Source of the DNA: Rutpela maculata | Lineage: Eukaryota > Arthropoda > Insecta > Coleoptera > Cerambycidae | Direction of reading: 5' to 3' | Assembly: GCA_936432065.2 (NCBI GenBank) | Contig: OW386289.2 | Coordinates: forward strand, 18,992,277-19,056,276 | Length of the DNA stretch: 64,000 nucleotides | Shown here: piece after piece, positions 1-11,659 of the stretch | Layout of the letters: every line of letters begins with the position of its first letter | Numbering within the stretch: the stretch's first letter is position 1 | The notes under the pieces: generated by a model | What the model saw: the letters and a program-made list of their open reading frames with translations, nothing else | Databases searched by the model: none | What the model was told of the DNA's origin: nothing | Program-made: the position numbers and the translations under genes

Positions 1-230
1 AGTTATAAATTTCGGTATATAAGTTACAAATAGTTACAAAATAGTTACTAAATTATGGTCAGGTGTAAACTAAAAGAAAAATTATATTTGTTAGGCTCCC
101 GGGAAGTTTACACCAAAAATATTTTTTTTATAATCTACTGAGGGGGTGAGTTATAAATTTCGGTTAATAAGTTACAAATAGTTGCAAATAAGGTACTAAT
201 TAGTTACTAAATGATGGTAAGGGGAAAACA
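1..230. repeat. Two-copy direct repeat, period about 146 bp
   Basis: Bases 1-75 and 146-230 share the order of the phrases AGTTATAAATTTCGGT, AAGTTACAAATAGTT and TAGTTACTAAAT. This is a diverged direct duplication that is cut by the window edge. No coding potential is seen in it. Confidence 0.6.
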
Positions 231-902
231 TAAAAATATCTCGTTTGAGGCGGCCAACTTCATGGACACGGGTAAATTAACTGTTTTAACTGGGTTTGTC
301 GATAATAATGTTTCACTTTAAATTTCACGCAAATGATGGAAAATAATTTTATTAAGACTACGTTGACATATCTTCAGCACGGAATATTAAAGTCTCCTCC
401 ACCCATGTGTGATAAATACTGAAATAGCAAAAGGAATTAGGGTCTTTTTTTAATATGAATCAATATTTTCACTAACTCTCCTTGTCGAAAAGTGATCTTT
501 TTGATCATGAGGAATTTAAGCGACTGCGAGCTAAAATAAAACTAGATATTTATCTCCTACAAAAATTATATACGTTCGGCCGAGATAATATACAGTATGA
601 TCCAAATAAATGTTGTGTACCAACATAAAAAAATTATCGTTCTAATTTTTTGTATCGACGCGTCGACAAATATCGCGGTAATATTTTAACGTTTTGTTTC
701 GTAAAATATTTTCCACAAATAGGACCACTCGTGCTTTTAAATTTTATCTATAAATCTCTTCTCTAGCTTATTATTGCTACTGAGGTCATCCCACATATTT
801 TTTTTATTTTAAATTATTAAAGTTCGTTAAAAAATAATGCACCCGTATTTTTTATTTTTTCATATTACATCGCTAGATATAAAAAAAAACTAGTGGAAGC
901 AT
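231..902. other. AT-rich DNA without a recognisable gene
   Basis: No reading frame with protein-like composition, no RNA gene and no clear repeat is visible. The stretch holds several short A and T runs. Confidence 0.6.
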
Positions 903-1035
903 TATACTCTTCGCCGATTTACTAAGCTTTTTATATAATTGTTACACATTCTATAGGATACTCTTCGCATTTTTCTTGTAAATAATGTTAGTTTTTGGAC
1001 ATTCTAAATTTTGTGATACCAACTTTGTTGTGAAA

Positions 1036-1080
1036 AAAAAAAAAAATCACGAACCCGGGACCCTTGGATTGCGAGACGAA
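1036..1080 (-). repeat. tRNA-like / SINE-head half, continued at 5908-5943
   Basis: With the Jockey insertion removed, the minus strand reads as a tRNA-like head. An A-box-like stretch (GGTGTAGCGGCAAGAG, 5925-5943 region) is followed by a GTCTCGCAATCCAA anticodon-arm-like segment and then by a B-box-like GGGTCCCGGGTTCG (1051-1062 region), ending in a T run. The spacing suits a tRNA-derived SINE or tRNA relic. The B box is imperfect, so a functional tRNA gene is unlikely. Confidence 0.45.
1064..1080. repeat. Target-site duplication of the Jockey LINE, 3' side
   Basis: TTGGATTGCGAGACGAA occurs exactly here and at 5908-5924. The flanking bases differ on both sides, so the duplication is exactly 17 bp, as expected for target-primed reverse transcription. 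Confidence 0.85.
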
Positions 1081-1673
1081 GAAGAAGAAAGAAGGAAACA
1101 GATTTTATTCTTAAGTTTAGTACAACTATGTGCCTTTCCGGATCCTGGCCCGGGGCCAACCAAACAACCACGGCACGTGGTGCCGTGGTGAATGTAAAGT
1201 AAGACGGGGCAGGTCCGGTTCGGCTAAACGGTTAACGGGGGGGGGGGATTAGCTCTCCTGTTTGTTATAAACAAACTTAAAAACTAATAATAATATTAAA
1301 AATTGCTGTCTATGCAGAGACCTAAAACTAATTAAAAATAACACAACACTTGGGAAAGCACTTACAAAATTTGGGTTGCTGACTCGGGTAAAAAGCTAAA
1401 CGAAGAAACCCGTACGAGAACTGTCGGCCTGGTGGTCTCCCTGCCTCCAGGAAGATATGATAATGTAAAAAAGTATCGTTTAAAATGTTATAATTTTCAA
1501 GAATTTTCTCGGCCTAAAAAGAATTTACGAACATAATGACAAAAAGAACAAAAAAGAAAAACAACAGAAGCATAAAAACGAACAAATAGAAAAGGAAAGA
1601 GGGAATTAAAGATAATGTTTAGGAAAGATGATAGGATAGGGTTTTATAAAGGTTATGGTAGGTGAAGATTTGG

Positions 1674-4378
1674 CTAAGGGAGTTGCCAGAAAATAGGCAA
1701 CGCCTGGTATGGTAGGCGGTGTCTCAGATTGAATAATATTGCATTATGCTGTCTGATTTGAGTTATGTTGCGGGTTAGCGGACTATCGCCCAGTTTGGTG
1801 GTGTAAAATTTTTGAGAGATTTCCTGGACGTAGTCCGCTAGTGGGGTTATGTCGTGGCAGCGTGCATAGAGATCTCTGAGGGAGGTGTACCTATCAGAGT
1901 CTGAAATGAGGCGCAAAAATTTGTGTTCTAGAACTTTAAGTTTGCGCATTGTTGTGGCCGGTATGCTGCACCATGCCGGCACCGCGTATGTGATTGCCGG
2001 CCTGATCACCATAGTGTACAACAGTTTTTTTATTATTTCTGTTAAGTCCGCTACCCCTGGCCAGGAGCGGGTACAGACCCGTCATGAAGTAGACCTTGCG
2101 TACTGTCTCGTTGATGTGGGTGTCAAACGTCAGTCGTTTGTCTAAATTAACCTCCAGATACCTCACGCACCGTTTAATAGGAATTTCTCTACCCCTGATC
2201 GAAATTGGCGTTAAAATCCGATTTTCGGTGAGTCGGTGCGTGAAGAGGATCGCTTCAGACTTCTCGGCGTTGATCCGAATCTTCCACTTGGCGTAATACG
2301 CTGCGGCACGGACCATGTGTGCTTTAAGCAGCATGTTCGCTGCCTGCGCGTTATGTGAGTGCGCGTACATGGCCGTGTCGTCAGCGTATTTGGCAAGTTT
2401 CGTATTCGGAAACTCCGGGAAGTCGGAGACGTACAAGTTGTACAGCTTTGGTGACAGGCACGACCCCTGGGGGACACCCGCGCGAATGTCCCGCCGTGTT
2501 GATAGTTTGTTATTCACCCTGACCTGCAGCGATCTACCTGTTAGGAAAGAGTGAATAAGTTTGGTTATGTATGTGGGGAAGTCCAATGTGTTTAGTTTGT
2601 AAAGTAGGCCCGGGATCCATACGGTATCAAAGGCCTTCTCAATATCGAGGAGCACCATGGCGGTGCTCTTCCCGAGATTGTATTGTACAGCAACATCATT
2701 CACGATCCTAACGACCTGCTGCACAGTGCTCCTGCCCCGCCTGAAGGCGAATTGGCACTCGTCGTCGATGTGAAGTTCATCCTGAAGAGCATCTAGTCTG
2801 ATCAGGATGACCTTCTCCACCAACTTGGAGATCGTCGACAGCAACGAAATTGGTCGATAACTGTCGACGAGCTTCGCGTTTTTGTTCGGCTTCAAGATTG
2901 GCACGACAACGGCGCATTTCCATTGGCTAGGCCAGTGTTGCAGCCGCAGGACCGCGTTAACGATATACGTTAACTGCACAATACCTTTTCTCGGGAGATA
3001 TTTGAGTAGTCTGTAATCGATGCCGTCTTTCCCCGGAGCTTTGTTATTCGGTAGTGTCCGGACAATGCCAGCCACTTCCGAGGGCTTGGCCATGACTTTT
3101 AAGAACTCACGTCTCGTCAATTGGACGTCATGGCCAATTAATTCGCTTATGTCGTTTTCTATGCGGTCATGCTCAATGTTATTTGGTATATTCACGTTAT
3201 GTACGTCTTGAAATTGGTCAGCTAAGTCATTCGCCTTCTGCGAGTCTGTCATAGCAGTCCGTCCGTTTGGTTTTGTCAAGGTGGGTATGACCTCCCGCGT
3301 ATTTTTCATTGCCTTCGACATTTTCCACAGCAAATTATCCTGAGGATTCAGCGCTTCCAGCCTATCCCGCCATTTCCAGTTTTTTGCGGTTATTATACCG
3401 GTCCTGATCTGCCGTTGCAGCCTGCTCATCTCAACCTTGGCGTTGACATCACGATTTCGCTGCCAAAGCCGTCTCAGTCGATTTTTCTCCCGAATGTCTT
3501 GTACGACCGCTGCGTCGAGTCGGTATCCATACGGATCAATTGTTATTGTTGTGGCAACACTCTGTTTGGCATCCTGCAGCACCCTTGTGAACTCGCCCAC
3601 CACATTTTCCAGCTCGGCGGCTGTGATGATATTGCTTGCAAGTGTTAAATTCGTGTTTACATGTGCCTTGTAGAGACGCCAGTTGGCGTCTCTATAGGAA
3701 GTGATTTTGCGTGTCGTGTCTTCCCTCGACATATTTTCCAACTCTAAGAGGATGGGATTGTGGTCGGATTTGAGTTCCTCCAACGCCACTGGCGGTGTGG
3801 AGTTCCTCACACCCTTGTTGACCACTATGTCGAGGGTGGTAGGTGTTGTACCGTTATCCGGAAAATGCGTGGGATCGTCCGGATACTGCAACACGACATT
3901 ACGATTATTGACGTAATCGTACAGAGTGTTGCCGTTTGCATTGTTGCGATGGCAGTTCCATGCGCGATGTCGTGCGTTAAGGACGCCTATGAGCAAGCAG
4001 CTCGGGCTTGCCTTTAGCAAATTCTCAAGGCAACCCGCCGTGAACCCATTCGAGGGCGGATTATACGCGGCGACAATGATCATGCTGCCATCCAGCGTCA
4101 CACACACGTTCTCCACAGACGTGTTCCGCAGAGTATGGTGCATGTGCGCAACGTCTGACTTTATGAGCACGGCCACGCCGTCACCCACTGTTAATGTCAG
4201 CCCTATCTTTTCGTATAGTCGTGTACCCCCGGACGTGTAACTTGTCCCGTCGGTTAAGTTTTGTCTCATTCAGAAGCATAATATCGATTTTGTGCCTCGT
4301 TAGATAATTTATTAGAAAGGGAATTTTATTACCTATACCATTGGCGTTCCATGAAGAAAGTTTAAGCCTAGAAGGCAT
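1674..4378 (-). pseudogene. Jockey ORF2: endonuclease-reverse transcriptase, frameshifted
   Basis: The product would nick target DNA and copy the element RNA at the nick. The likely start is the ATG at 4378, which overlaps the ORF1 stop by 11 nt and suggests reinitiation after ORF1. An apurinic-type endonuclease lies first (SSWNANG, LLNETKL, SDHNPILLE). The reverse transcriptase follows (FAFRRGRSTVQQ, VLLDIEKAFDTVW, GVPQGSCLSPKLYNLY, and the catalytic YADD at 2377-2388). The frame breaks near 4205, within the endonuclease, and again near 2030, after the RT; the thumb/C-terminal part continues in another frame to the stop at 1674. The usual GDFNARH endonuclease motif reads GVLNARH, another sign of decay. 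No RNase H follows. Confidence 0.85.
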
Positions 4379-5541
4379 CGCTGGGGAGACCTTGGAAGAA
4401 AGACAGAACGACCTGAAATTTACCCAGGGCTGAGGAACATCTCTCAAGCTCGTCGTTTAGCTCGTTCATCCGAGCCAAAAGTAGGTCTAGATTTACTAGA
4501 GAGGCCATCCTCTCCGTCTGCTCGCGAACTTGGCGGAGCTTAGCCATGCTTGAATTCATGGAGTTGGATGGTTGCTGGTTCGGCTGGTTCGCTTGCTGTG
4601 AAGATGGTGGTGGCCTTTCGTAGTTTGGGGACTGCTGATCTCGATGCTGCTGCTGTTGGGGCCGGAGATGCTGGCTATTCATCCTTTCGGTCCATACGTT
4701 AACCTTTGGTGCCGGTGCCGCCACGTACCTTGTTTGAGGGGGAGGTGGAACTCTCGTTGTGCGTTGTTCTATTGCCTCTATTTTTCGTCTGTACACTCTG
4801 CAAGTCACACTATTAGCGGGGTGAGCCTCCCCGCAGTTAATGCATGTCGCAGGTAGGTCTCTGCTCTTGGTGCACTGTTTGGTGATGTGATCACCGGCGC
4901 ATTTTAAGCACTTGGGGGCTGCTCGGCAGTTGGAGGTGGCATGCCCCCATTGCTGGCATCGGTGACACTGTATGATTGTACTGTAATTTATCATGTATTA
5001 CGATGGGAGGTGGTTTTCTTCCTGGAGGCTGTGGAGCAGCTATCTCTGACTCCAGCTGCGTGGTTGGCTGTGGCGGCACCACATCTATGTCCTCATCTAT
5101 TGTTGCGTTTCCTTCATGTCGGTTCTGCGTCCTAATGGGCGGTGCCGACGGCGGTGGCATCGCCTTTTTTGTTGACCCCGGGTGGGTGAATTTGGAAACG
5201 GCGATCTTCCGTTTCTTGGGCTGTACTTTGAAAAGTGTACCCATTTCTGACGTTGTTGGGTTTCCCGGTTCTGGGGTTTTAGATGTTGTGGAAGTGGTAG
5301 TCTTTGGCCGAATCGGCGCCGCTCTCACGCTCTCTTGCGATCCTTCGCTGCCGCTGTCTAGTGCTGGTTGTTCTTTTGTTTAAAGGGTTCTTATGACCGA
5401 CCTCCGGTCAAGACTGACACAGGACACGTCGGAGTCATTTCCGGAGATCAATTTGGCTGGAAGGGCCGGCCACCCTTCTGGCCAGCCGATCACCTCTTTT
5501 CGGATCCTGTCACGGTCAGTCATTGACTGGCAGGAGTCCAT
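4368..5541 (-). pseudogene. Jockey ORF1: RNA-binding CCHC (gag-like) protein, broken
   Basis: This protein would bind the element RNA in the ribonucleoprotein particle. The first ATG in frame is at 5541; upstream codons are open only a short way, to a non-ATG start near 5622. Three CCHC-type knuckles are visible: CHRCQQWGHATSNC, CLKCAGDHITKQC and CINCGEAHPANSVTC. They follow a proline/threonine-rich N-terminal part and precede a glutamine-rich stretch. Two lesions are present: an in-frame TAA at 5380-5382 and a one-base type frameshift near 4980, just before the first knuckle. The end overlaps the ORF2 start. Confidence 0.8.
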
Positions 5542-5907
5542 TTCACAAGTTATTGAAATTTTGAAATTTGGGCATCGACCGGTTTTAACCGGTCGGGGGA
5601 AAAGGTCTCTAAATAAATTCACTTATTAATTTGATGTAGGTGTCACTTTTTAATTTGGAGGTTAATTTCAGAAAAAATGTTTTTGCAGTTTATTTACTGT
5701 CTAAAATAATTTATCGAAATGTCACTGTCACTAATTTTGGAATTTTTTACTGGGAAGGCTCACCGGTGGCTCCCCTTGTATTACCTTCGTTTGCACGGGC
5801 TTCTTATCGTCCCAAAAGGCCTCTTGTGTCCTCTGAGAGGTTTTAAACACTTTTTTAAAACAACTTGTTCGATTCTAATGCGGACGTCAGAATTAACTAT
5901 CTCAACT

Positions 5908-5924
5908 TTGGATTGCGAGACGAA
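5908..5924. repeat. Target-site duplication of the Jockey LINE, 5' side
   Basis: Exact 17-bp copy of 1064-1080. It lies within the tRNA-like sequence, in its anticodon-arm region. Confidence 0.85.
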
Positions 5925-5943
5925 ACTCTTGCCGCTACACCAC

Positions 5944-6721
5944 CATTTCTTATTACTAAAATTGTTAATGAGTGTAATATATACCATTAGAAAATTTATT
6001 GTGATTATTAGGAAACACATTAGTAAAATGTATTAAAAAAAAAATAGTGATAGGAAATAACATTTCGCAAGGTTTCTATTTACTACAAACCATAAAAAAA
6101 TGTAAAAAATATTTTTTTAAATTTTAAATTACTAATAACTTTTTTATTTACCAATCTATTTTGTTAAAAAACAATAGGATTCTTCCTCTAGCTAACACTA
6201 AGTTACTCTCCAAATTTCAATACAATCGGATTTTTCTTTCTTGAGTTATCGTGCTTACAAGAAAGTTGACGGACGGACAGACGGACCTTTTGAAAGTTGT
6301 TCAGAATTCGTTCACCAACATAACTATATAAAATTTTTTTCTCTACGAGCGATATTTACTGATTTAGAAATGTGCCGATCAAATACAATATACTCTTCAT
6401 TTTTGCGAAGAGTATAATAATAATAAAGTTTTCCCGCGCTGCTCGTGACGTAGTTTATCCGCTTTTGTCGCCGATAACCTAGAAACTGTAGTCTGCTCAA
6501 CTACTTATAACTGCACTCGGTCGATAAATTCCAGAGACGGCTTTTGCTTGTACGTAGCAATAATAATACACATCGCGTGTAAAATAATAATTAAAATTAG
6601 TTTTGGAATAAGAAATCAAAAGTTTTCCAGAAATGCGATAAAAGTAATTCTCCAAAAATTCGCTCTTTTACATGATTTTATTTAACTTGCAATGTTTGTA
6701 ACTGTCTTTTCGGTTAAAAAT
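5944..6721. other. AT-rich spacer, no gene
   Basis: No coding region is seen. A GACGGACGGACAGACGGAC tract at about 6269-6287, followed by TTCACCAACATAAC, looks like part of a dispersed repeat. The palindromic TACTCTTC/GCGAAGAGTA motif sits at 6391-6416. Confidence 0.5.
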
Positions 6722-7920
6722 TTGTGATGGAATTTTATCGCCTTCCTATTATCCTATCAAGCTGAAATTTTGCACACTTGTATAAGTCCTTTTACAATGT
6801 TATTGAAAGAAATTGAAGAATGAAAATGGCAGCGCCACGATGGCGGACCGTTTTTTTCATTTATGATCCGATATAACAGAAAATCGATATCTGTAGGTTT
6901 TCGGGAACGCAGATTACTATTTCCTTTTATCAAAATTGAAAAATCAAAATGGCGGCTTAAAGATGGCGGATCTTTTTCATTTATGATCCGATACGACTGA
7001 AAATCAATATCTGTGCGTTTTCGGCAACGCAGATTACTATTCTTTTATGAAAATTTAAAAATCAAAATGGCGACTCAAAGATGGCGGACCATCTTTTCAT
7101 TTATGATCCGATATAACTGAAAACTGATATCTCTGGGTTTTCGGGAACGCAGATTACTATTTTCTTATCAAAATTGAAGAATCGAAATGGTGGCGCAACT
7201 ATTTCTTCACTCATAATCCGATACGACTGAAAATCGATACCTGTGGGTTTTAGGGAACACAGATTACTATTTTTTTAATCAAAATTGAAAAATCAAAATG
7301 TGTTCAGGGACGCGGATTACGAATTTTTGGTCAAAAGTCATTAAGTATGAATATAAAATAAAATAATTAATACGTAACTAAAAATTTCAAAATAAAATTA
7401 AATGTAAAAAAGACTTTTCAAAAACAAGCTTCAATTACTAAAACAAAACAAAAAATAAATAAAATTAATTGTCTTAAATGCTTGTAGTGTGAATAAAAAA
7501 AAATACGACAAGCTTTCAAGACAATTAATTTTATTTCTTGTATTTTTTTCGTTTTAATACATCTAAATAATAAGAAAGCGTATTTTTAAAAAGTTTTTTT
7601 ACATTTTATTTTATTTTTACATTTTTAGTTACGTCTTAGTTATTTTATTTTATATTAATACTTAATGACTTTTGATTTTCAGTCGTATCAGATCATAAAT
7701 GAAAATATGGTCCGCCATCTTGGCGCCACTATTTTAATTTTTCAATTCTGAAAAAGAAAATAGTAATCTGCGTGTCCTAAAACCCACAGATGTCGATTTT
7801 CAGTCGTATCGTATTATGAATGAAGAAATGGTCCGCCATCTTTGCGCCGCCATTTTGATTTTTTAAATTTGACAAGAAAATAGTAATTCGCGTTCCCGAA
7901 AACCTACAGAAGCGAGAAAC
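6722..7920. repeat. Foldback element with 120-bp tandem units in both arms
   Basis: The left arm contains units of about 120 bp recognised by TTATGATCCGATA (near 6863, 6983 and 7103, and a degenerate one near 7213), each followed by CGGGAACGCAGATTACTATT and AAAATGGCGGC. The right arm carries the same units inverted (CAGTCGTATC at 7680 and 7801). The inner part is also inverted: 7336-7415 matches the complement of 7600-7680, with the centre near 7495. The left arm has about four units and the right arm two, as in Foldback-type elements with variable arms. No coding region is seen. Confidence 0.75.
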
Positions 7921-8747
7921 GAGATATGGGATGATATAGAGTGGAAGAGAAACATCACACAATTTCCACAGAAAAAAATTTCTTGTGCTATTTCTATCGA
8001 TTTGTCATAATAATATATACGTGAAAATATTTACGAGATAACACATTTTCTAAAGCCATCCCCGTTTTGGTATGCACTAGTTTCAACGATTTAACCGACC
8101 GCCCACAATAAAGGCGTCTATCAGTACTCTAGCAGAGGTAAACAGTGACACGCCCATCAAGAGAATCATGTACATGAATTGCTTGCTTCGTTCTCGCTTG
8201 CCGCTCTCCCTTGCTATTACTGCTATACCAAAACCCACACTTTCCGATTCTGTATATTAGAATATCACGATTTAGGTGTGCGGGATGACCCTATTGTTAA
8301 CGTTAACTTGTAAATTGTATTATTGTATTATATACGTACGTAGTAATATAATAATATAAACATAACATAAACACACCACATAAGTTGATAACTCCCAAGG
8401 CTGTGTGGAATATATAAACTAGGAACAAGTTATACACAGCTTTCAATGGATTATAATAACGTAATTACAAAATAAATCATTATCACAAATTAAATATAAA
8501 TGCCTACGGAGCAGGCAAGTCAATTATTTCATGTTAAACACAAATGTACTTAGATACGGTAATCCATCACAAAGTAACAACACACTAATAATTCGAGAAA
8601 TCAAAACTATATGCACTGTATCCTATATTACAATAATTCATAACACGTATTCCAACTCAACTCTCAAAGTATAAGTACCCTATGCTTAACTAAACAACCG
8701 TAACTTATATTTTAAACTCCTTAAATTGAAAATAAAAATAGTAAATA
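7921..8747. other. AT-rich DNA, no gene seen
   Basis: No long or protein-like frame on either strand and no repeat that I can define. TATA-like runs occur near 8330-8360. Confidence 0.5.
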
Positions 8748-9550
8748 CAGGGTGTAATCATTTTCATGTCATTAAAAAAAACTGGTGGTGGGGAACGACT
8801 AAACGAACAAAAAAAAACTTTATATAACATGGGGTCTAAAACCCGTAGTTTTAGAAAAAAAAAAATTAAAAAAATTTCGGAAATTTTCAGTAAAATTGTT
8901 TGAGAACTGCTGGAATGTTGGGATAGGCTTTTATTTTCGCGTATGTCGGCTCCTCTAACCATCAAATACGCTAATACGGCTTTTTCAAAGTATCGCGCTC
9001 CTTTATTAGAGACCGCGCGTCGGCCGAGGATACAAGTTGATAATCACACTTTTTAAAAGTAGGTAAGGTAAAGGGATCTACACACGACCCAGCGGCAGAG
9101 ACCGACCAACCGACATTCTTGGTACACTTTGAAGATTGCCATGCGAACTCGTAAAAGTTGGCTGGATTCTCTGTAGACCCCTCAAGGTCTTTAGCGTTGC
9201 GGTAAAAGTGAAAGACGTCGGCGTTTTCTGAGTGCTTAGTAGATCTGAAGAAAACTATAGTCCCTCTTGTGCAATATTTTAGTTTCTGTGGACACTTTGT
9301 TAAGTACACACGTCGAACCCGTTCGTTGTTTTCGTTTTTTTTGAATTTTAGGCCACGTATTTACAGTTAAGATTTATTTTATTGACTTACCGTTTAAGTC
9401 GTTAAGTTCTTGATTACGTACAGACACTACTTATTCGTTCTTTTTGTGTTACTTTTTGGATTTTGGACCAAGTTTTTATTTTTATTTTCTTCATTGACGA
9501 CGTTAGTTAATAGTTTAGTGTGGTATTTTAAAACGCAGATTTTGAACGCT

Positions 9551-9868
9551 ATGGGAGATTACACTTACCCAGAGCTCGCGGATATGCACTTGATGTATGG
9601 AGAATGTCGTGGAAATGCAGCAGCTGCGGAACAGCATGATCGTTTAAGATTCCCTAATCGACGTCATCCTTGTGCACGTACATTTGTAAGGATTGCTCAG
9701 CGTTTTCGGGAAACAGGTCGTCTCGATGGACATGGAGGAGAAAGAGGTCCACAACGCGAAGACAGGGTAATTGAAGCGGAGGTTCAAGTTTTGGAACTCG
9801 CAGAAGAGGATCCAACTTTAAGCACCCGCGATATCGCGAACCGTGTGGGAGTATCCCCCCACATATGG
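9551..9868 (+). pseudogene. Mariner-like transposase, N-terminal DNA-binding part
   Basis: The transposase would bind the terminal repeats and cut and paste the element. The fragment starts at the ATG at 9551 (MGDYTYPELADMH). It carries the helix-turn-helix region of insect transposases of the DUF4817/IS630-mariner type: YGECRGNAAAAEQHDRLRFP followed by NRRHPCARTFVRIAQRFRET. A second helix-turn-helix (STRDIANRVGVSPH) ends where similarity stops; the frame then runs through unrelated residues to a stop at 9901. The continuation of the same protein (VVWRTLRDMNLHPYHYQRV) is found 12.3 kb away at about 22205. The gene is therefore interrupted inside its second helix-turn-helix. Confidence 0.7.
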
Positions 9869-9981
9869 CTGTTACGTACCAAAGAGAGATTGTCAAGGTA
9901 ACACACACCATATTACCAAATATATCTCTATTATATAAACCATCTTCAAATGTTATATACATTTAAGTTATTAACAAACAT

Positions 9982-10400
9982 GCCTGTTTGTTAAATACAA
10001 ACATTGTAATATGTGATTTTTACATAACTGCTGCATTACAATAACAAGTATTTTGTATATTTACATGCCATATAATATTTATGTATGTCTGTTATCATCA
10101 TGTAGATTTTAAGTTATATTGCCTGTTTGTTAAATAATAACATTAAAATATGTGATTTTTACGTAACTGCTACATTACAATAACAAGTATTATGTGTATT
10201 TATCAGCTATATAACATTTATGTATTTCTGTAATCAGTATGTACGTTTAAAGTTATATTGCTTGTGTGTTAAATAATAACATTAAAATATGTGATATTTA
10301 GATAATTGCTACATATTACACATCAACCCATCTTAGATGTTTACACCAGATATAACATTTATATATTTTGTGATCATCATGGACATTTTAAGTTTTTCTA
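9982..10400. repeat. Tandem repeat, three units of about 139 bp
   Basis: Units begin at about 9982, 10121 and 10260 with GCCTGTTTGTTAAATA or a close variant. Each contains AATATGTGATTTTTAC, GCTGCATTACAATAACAAG and a TATAACATTTATGTAT-like segment. The third unit is more diverged. Confidence 0.7.
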
Positions 10401-11516
10401 CAATTACATTACACATATATATATTTAATCATGTAATTTGGTAAACTACAAACGTGAAACAAGCTAGCTTACATATGGAATGTCAAAAAAAAGTTTGGTC
10501 AAGTATATATATTATGTATATTGTTTTGGTGTAGTAGCTGCTATAGTTAGGTTATAACATCAGTGACCAGTGTAGTTTAATCAACATAATAATAGCATGC
10601 CCAGTGAAAATAAGAAGCTCTTTTACCAATTAACGCTTGTGATATTAAACAAAAATGTCTTCAGTTGCCATTAAATGGTAGTGAAAATGTAATTGTGCCT
10701 ATATAATACATACTTGATGATTTATTCGTTTAAATACTCTATAAATTTATTAAAATAGTGATTAGTGTTACCGGCCGTTTTATTTTTTTTATGTATCTAA
10801 CAACAAAAAATAAAACTCGCCGATCAAAAACTAGTTTAATAATCCCGTATCTTCATACAGTTGGATAACATTTTAATATTGTGATGTTTTAAATTTCCCG
10901 GTAAATCTGGTTATAAAATTATTATAGGACATCTCTTTCGCACTCTGTATTACATAGTTTGTGCTAGAAAAGGATACGAAATTAACTCAAATATCCCTAA
11001 CTATACCTAACAAAATAACCTAATCATAATATTCTAACCTAACACAAGTGACCCTGAAGGAGGTGCAACGTGACTTCTAGCGTGCGTTTTTAACATATTA
11101 AAAATATCGTCTTTGTTTTTGTGTGGAATCAAATTCAGAGATCAAAACTATTGTAGGTAAGTACGTAGAAGTGTAAATCATTAGCACCTCGGTGCAATGC
11201 TAAGTCGCTTATTAGGTACCTACTTATTTGTTGGAGTTTTATTGACATATTTCCCAATCTTGAAATTGAAATTTAATTAAGCTCAAGCCACAGAAAAATT
11301 ATAGGTGCTTTATTGTAGCTTAAATTGTATAATCACAATCATTAAAACTACACATTTATATAAGTAATGAATGGAAACAAAGTCATTGGGCAACGATGTA
11401 ACATATTGTTGATACCTATAGGTAAAGACAAAGAATTTCTAAAAAAGTTAGAAATTGCTTTTAAGTAAATAATACACAAAAAAGTTATAAAATTTTGTCA
11501 TAAACTATTGTTCTAG

Positions 11517-11659
11517 CTGCTAACGAAACGTTCCCACATTGTGAAAAAGAATTTGAGAACATCGCTAGTGAGTGGTTCAGACTGTCAAAGCAAAGGCTAC
11601 AGAGAGAAAACAAGAAGCTGGAGCAGTTATTGTACCATAATTTATTGAGATATGTATGA
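11517..11659 (+). CDS. Short exon-like ORF, possible last exon of an unknown protein
   Basis: A pyrimidine-containing stretch ending in AG at 11515-11516 is followed by 46 open codons and a TGA at 11657. The peptide is strongly coding-like and predicted helical/coiled coil: it includes CEKEFENIASEWFRLSKQRL and ENKKLEQLLYHN. The composition (charged, Leu-spaced) is unlike the surrounding AT-rich DNA. It resembles in style the C-terminal helices of Myb/SANT-like or MADF-type transposon-related proteins, but I do not recognise the family. An upstream exon could end at a GTAAGT at 11157, although the phase does not fit simply. It could be a host exon captured by, or a remnant of, a transposon. 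Confidence 0.4.

Larger units (their letters stand above)
1081..5907 (-). mobile_element. Jockey-clade non-LTR retrotransposon, full length but broken
   Basis: A 4.8-kb element is bounded by a perfect 17-bp duplication. On the minus strand it starts AGTTGAG at 5907, which fits an initiator-type start. It encodes ORF1 with CCHC knuckles and ORF2 with endonuclease and reverse transcriptase. There is no RNase H domain, which fits the Jockey clade. The 3' end has an AATAAA signal close to a TTC-rich tail at 1081-1110. Both ORFs carry frameshifts or stops, so this copy looks inactive. Confidence 0.85.
903..6416. mobile_element. Possible DNA element with short inverted ends, split by the Jockey LINE
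   Basis: TATACTCTTCGC at 903-914 is the exact reverse complement of 6405-6416. A second partial copy of the motif lies at 956-968, and 6391-6416 is itself a small imperfect palindrome. If the Jockey insertion (1081-5907) is removed, the remaining interval is about 700 bp, a plausible size for a nonautonomous DNA transposon. The 12-bp match alone could be chance or another repeat family. Confidence 0.3.

Noticed and set aside
985..1191. 68-codon frame crossing the Jockey border
   Set aside because: It crosses the target duplication into the LINE 3' end, so it cannot be an old gene; composition is not protein-like.
4891..5383. Plus-strand frames over Jockey ORF1
   Set aside because: Antisense shadow; the minus strand carries three CCHC knuckles.
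1036..5943. Functional tRNA gene after removal of the LINE
   Set aside because: The B box is imperfect (no GGTTCGAnnCC), the acceptor stem is not complementary, and a T run follows at once; a tRNA-derived repeat is more likely.
8971..9309. 112-codon minus-strand frame near the left end of the mariner-like element
   Set aside because: It lies opposite the transposase leader, has no motif or plausible start context, and is probably a chance frame.
11083..11160. Possible upstream exon ending at a GTAAGT donor (11157)
   Set aside because: A short open stretch exists, but joining it to 11517 gives the wrong phase and an early stop, so I did not annotate it.
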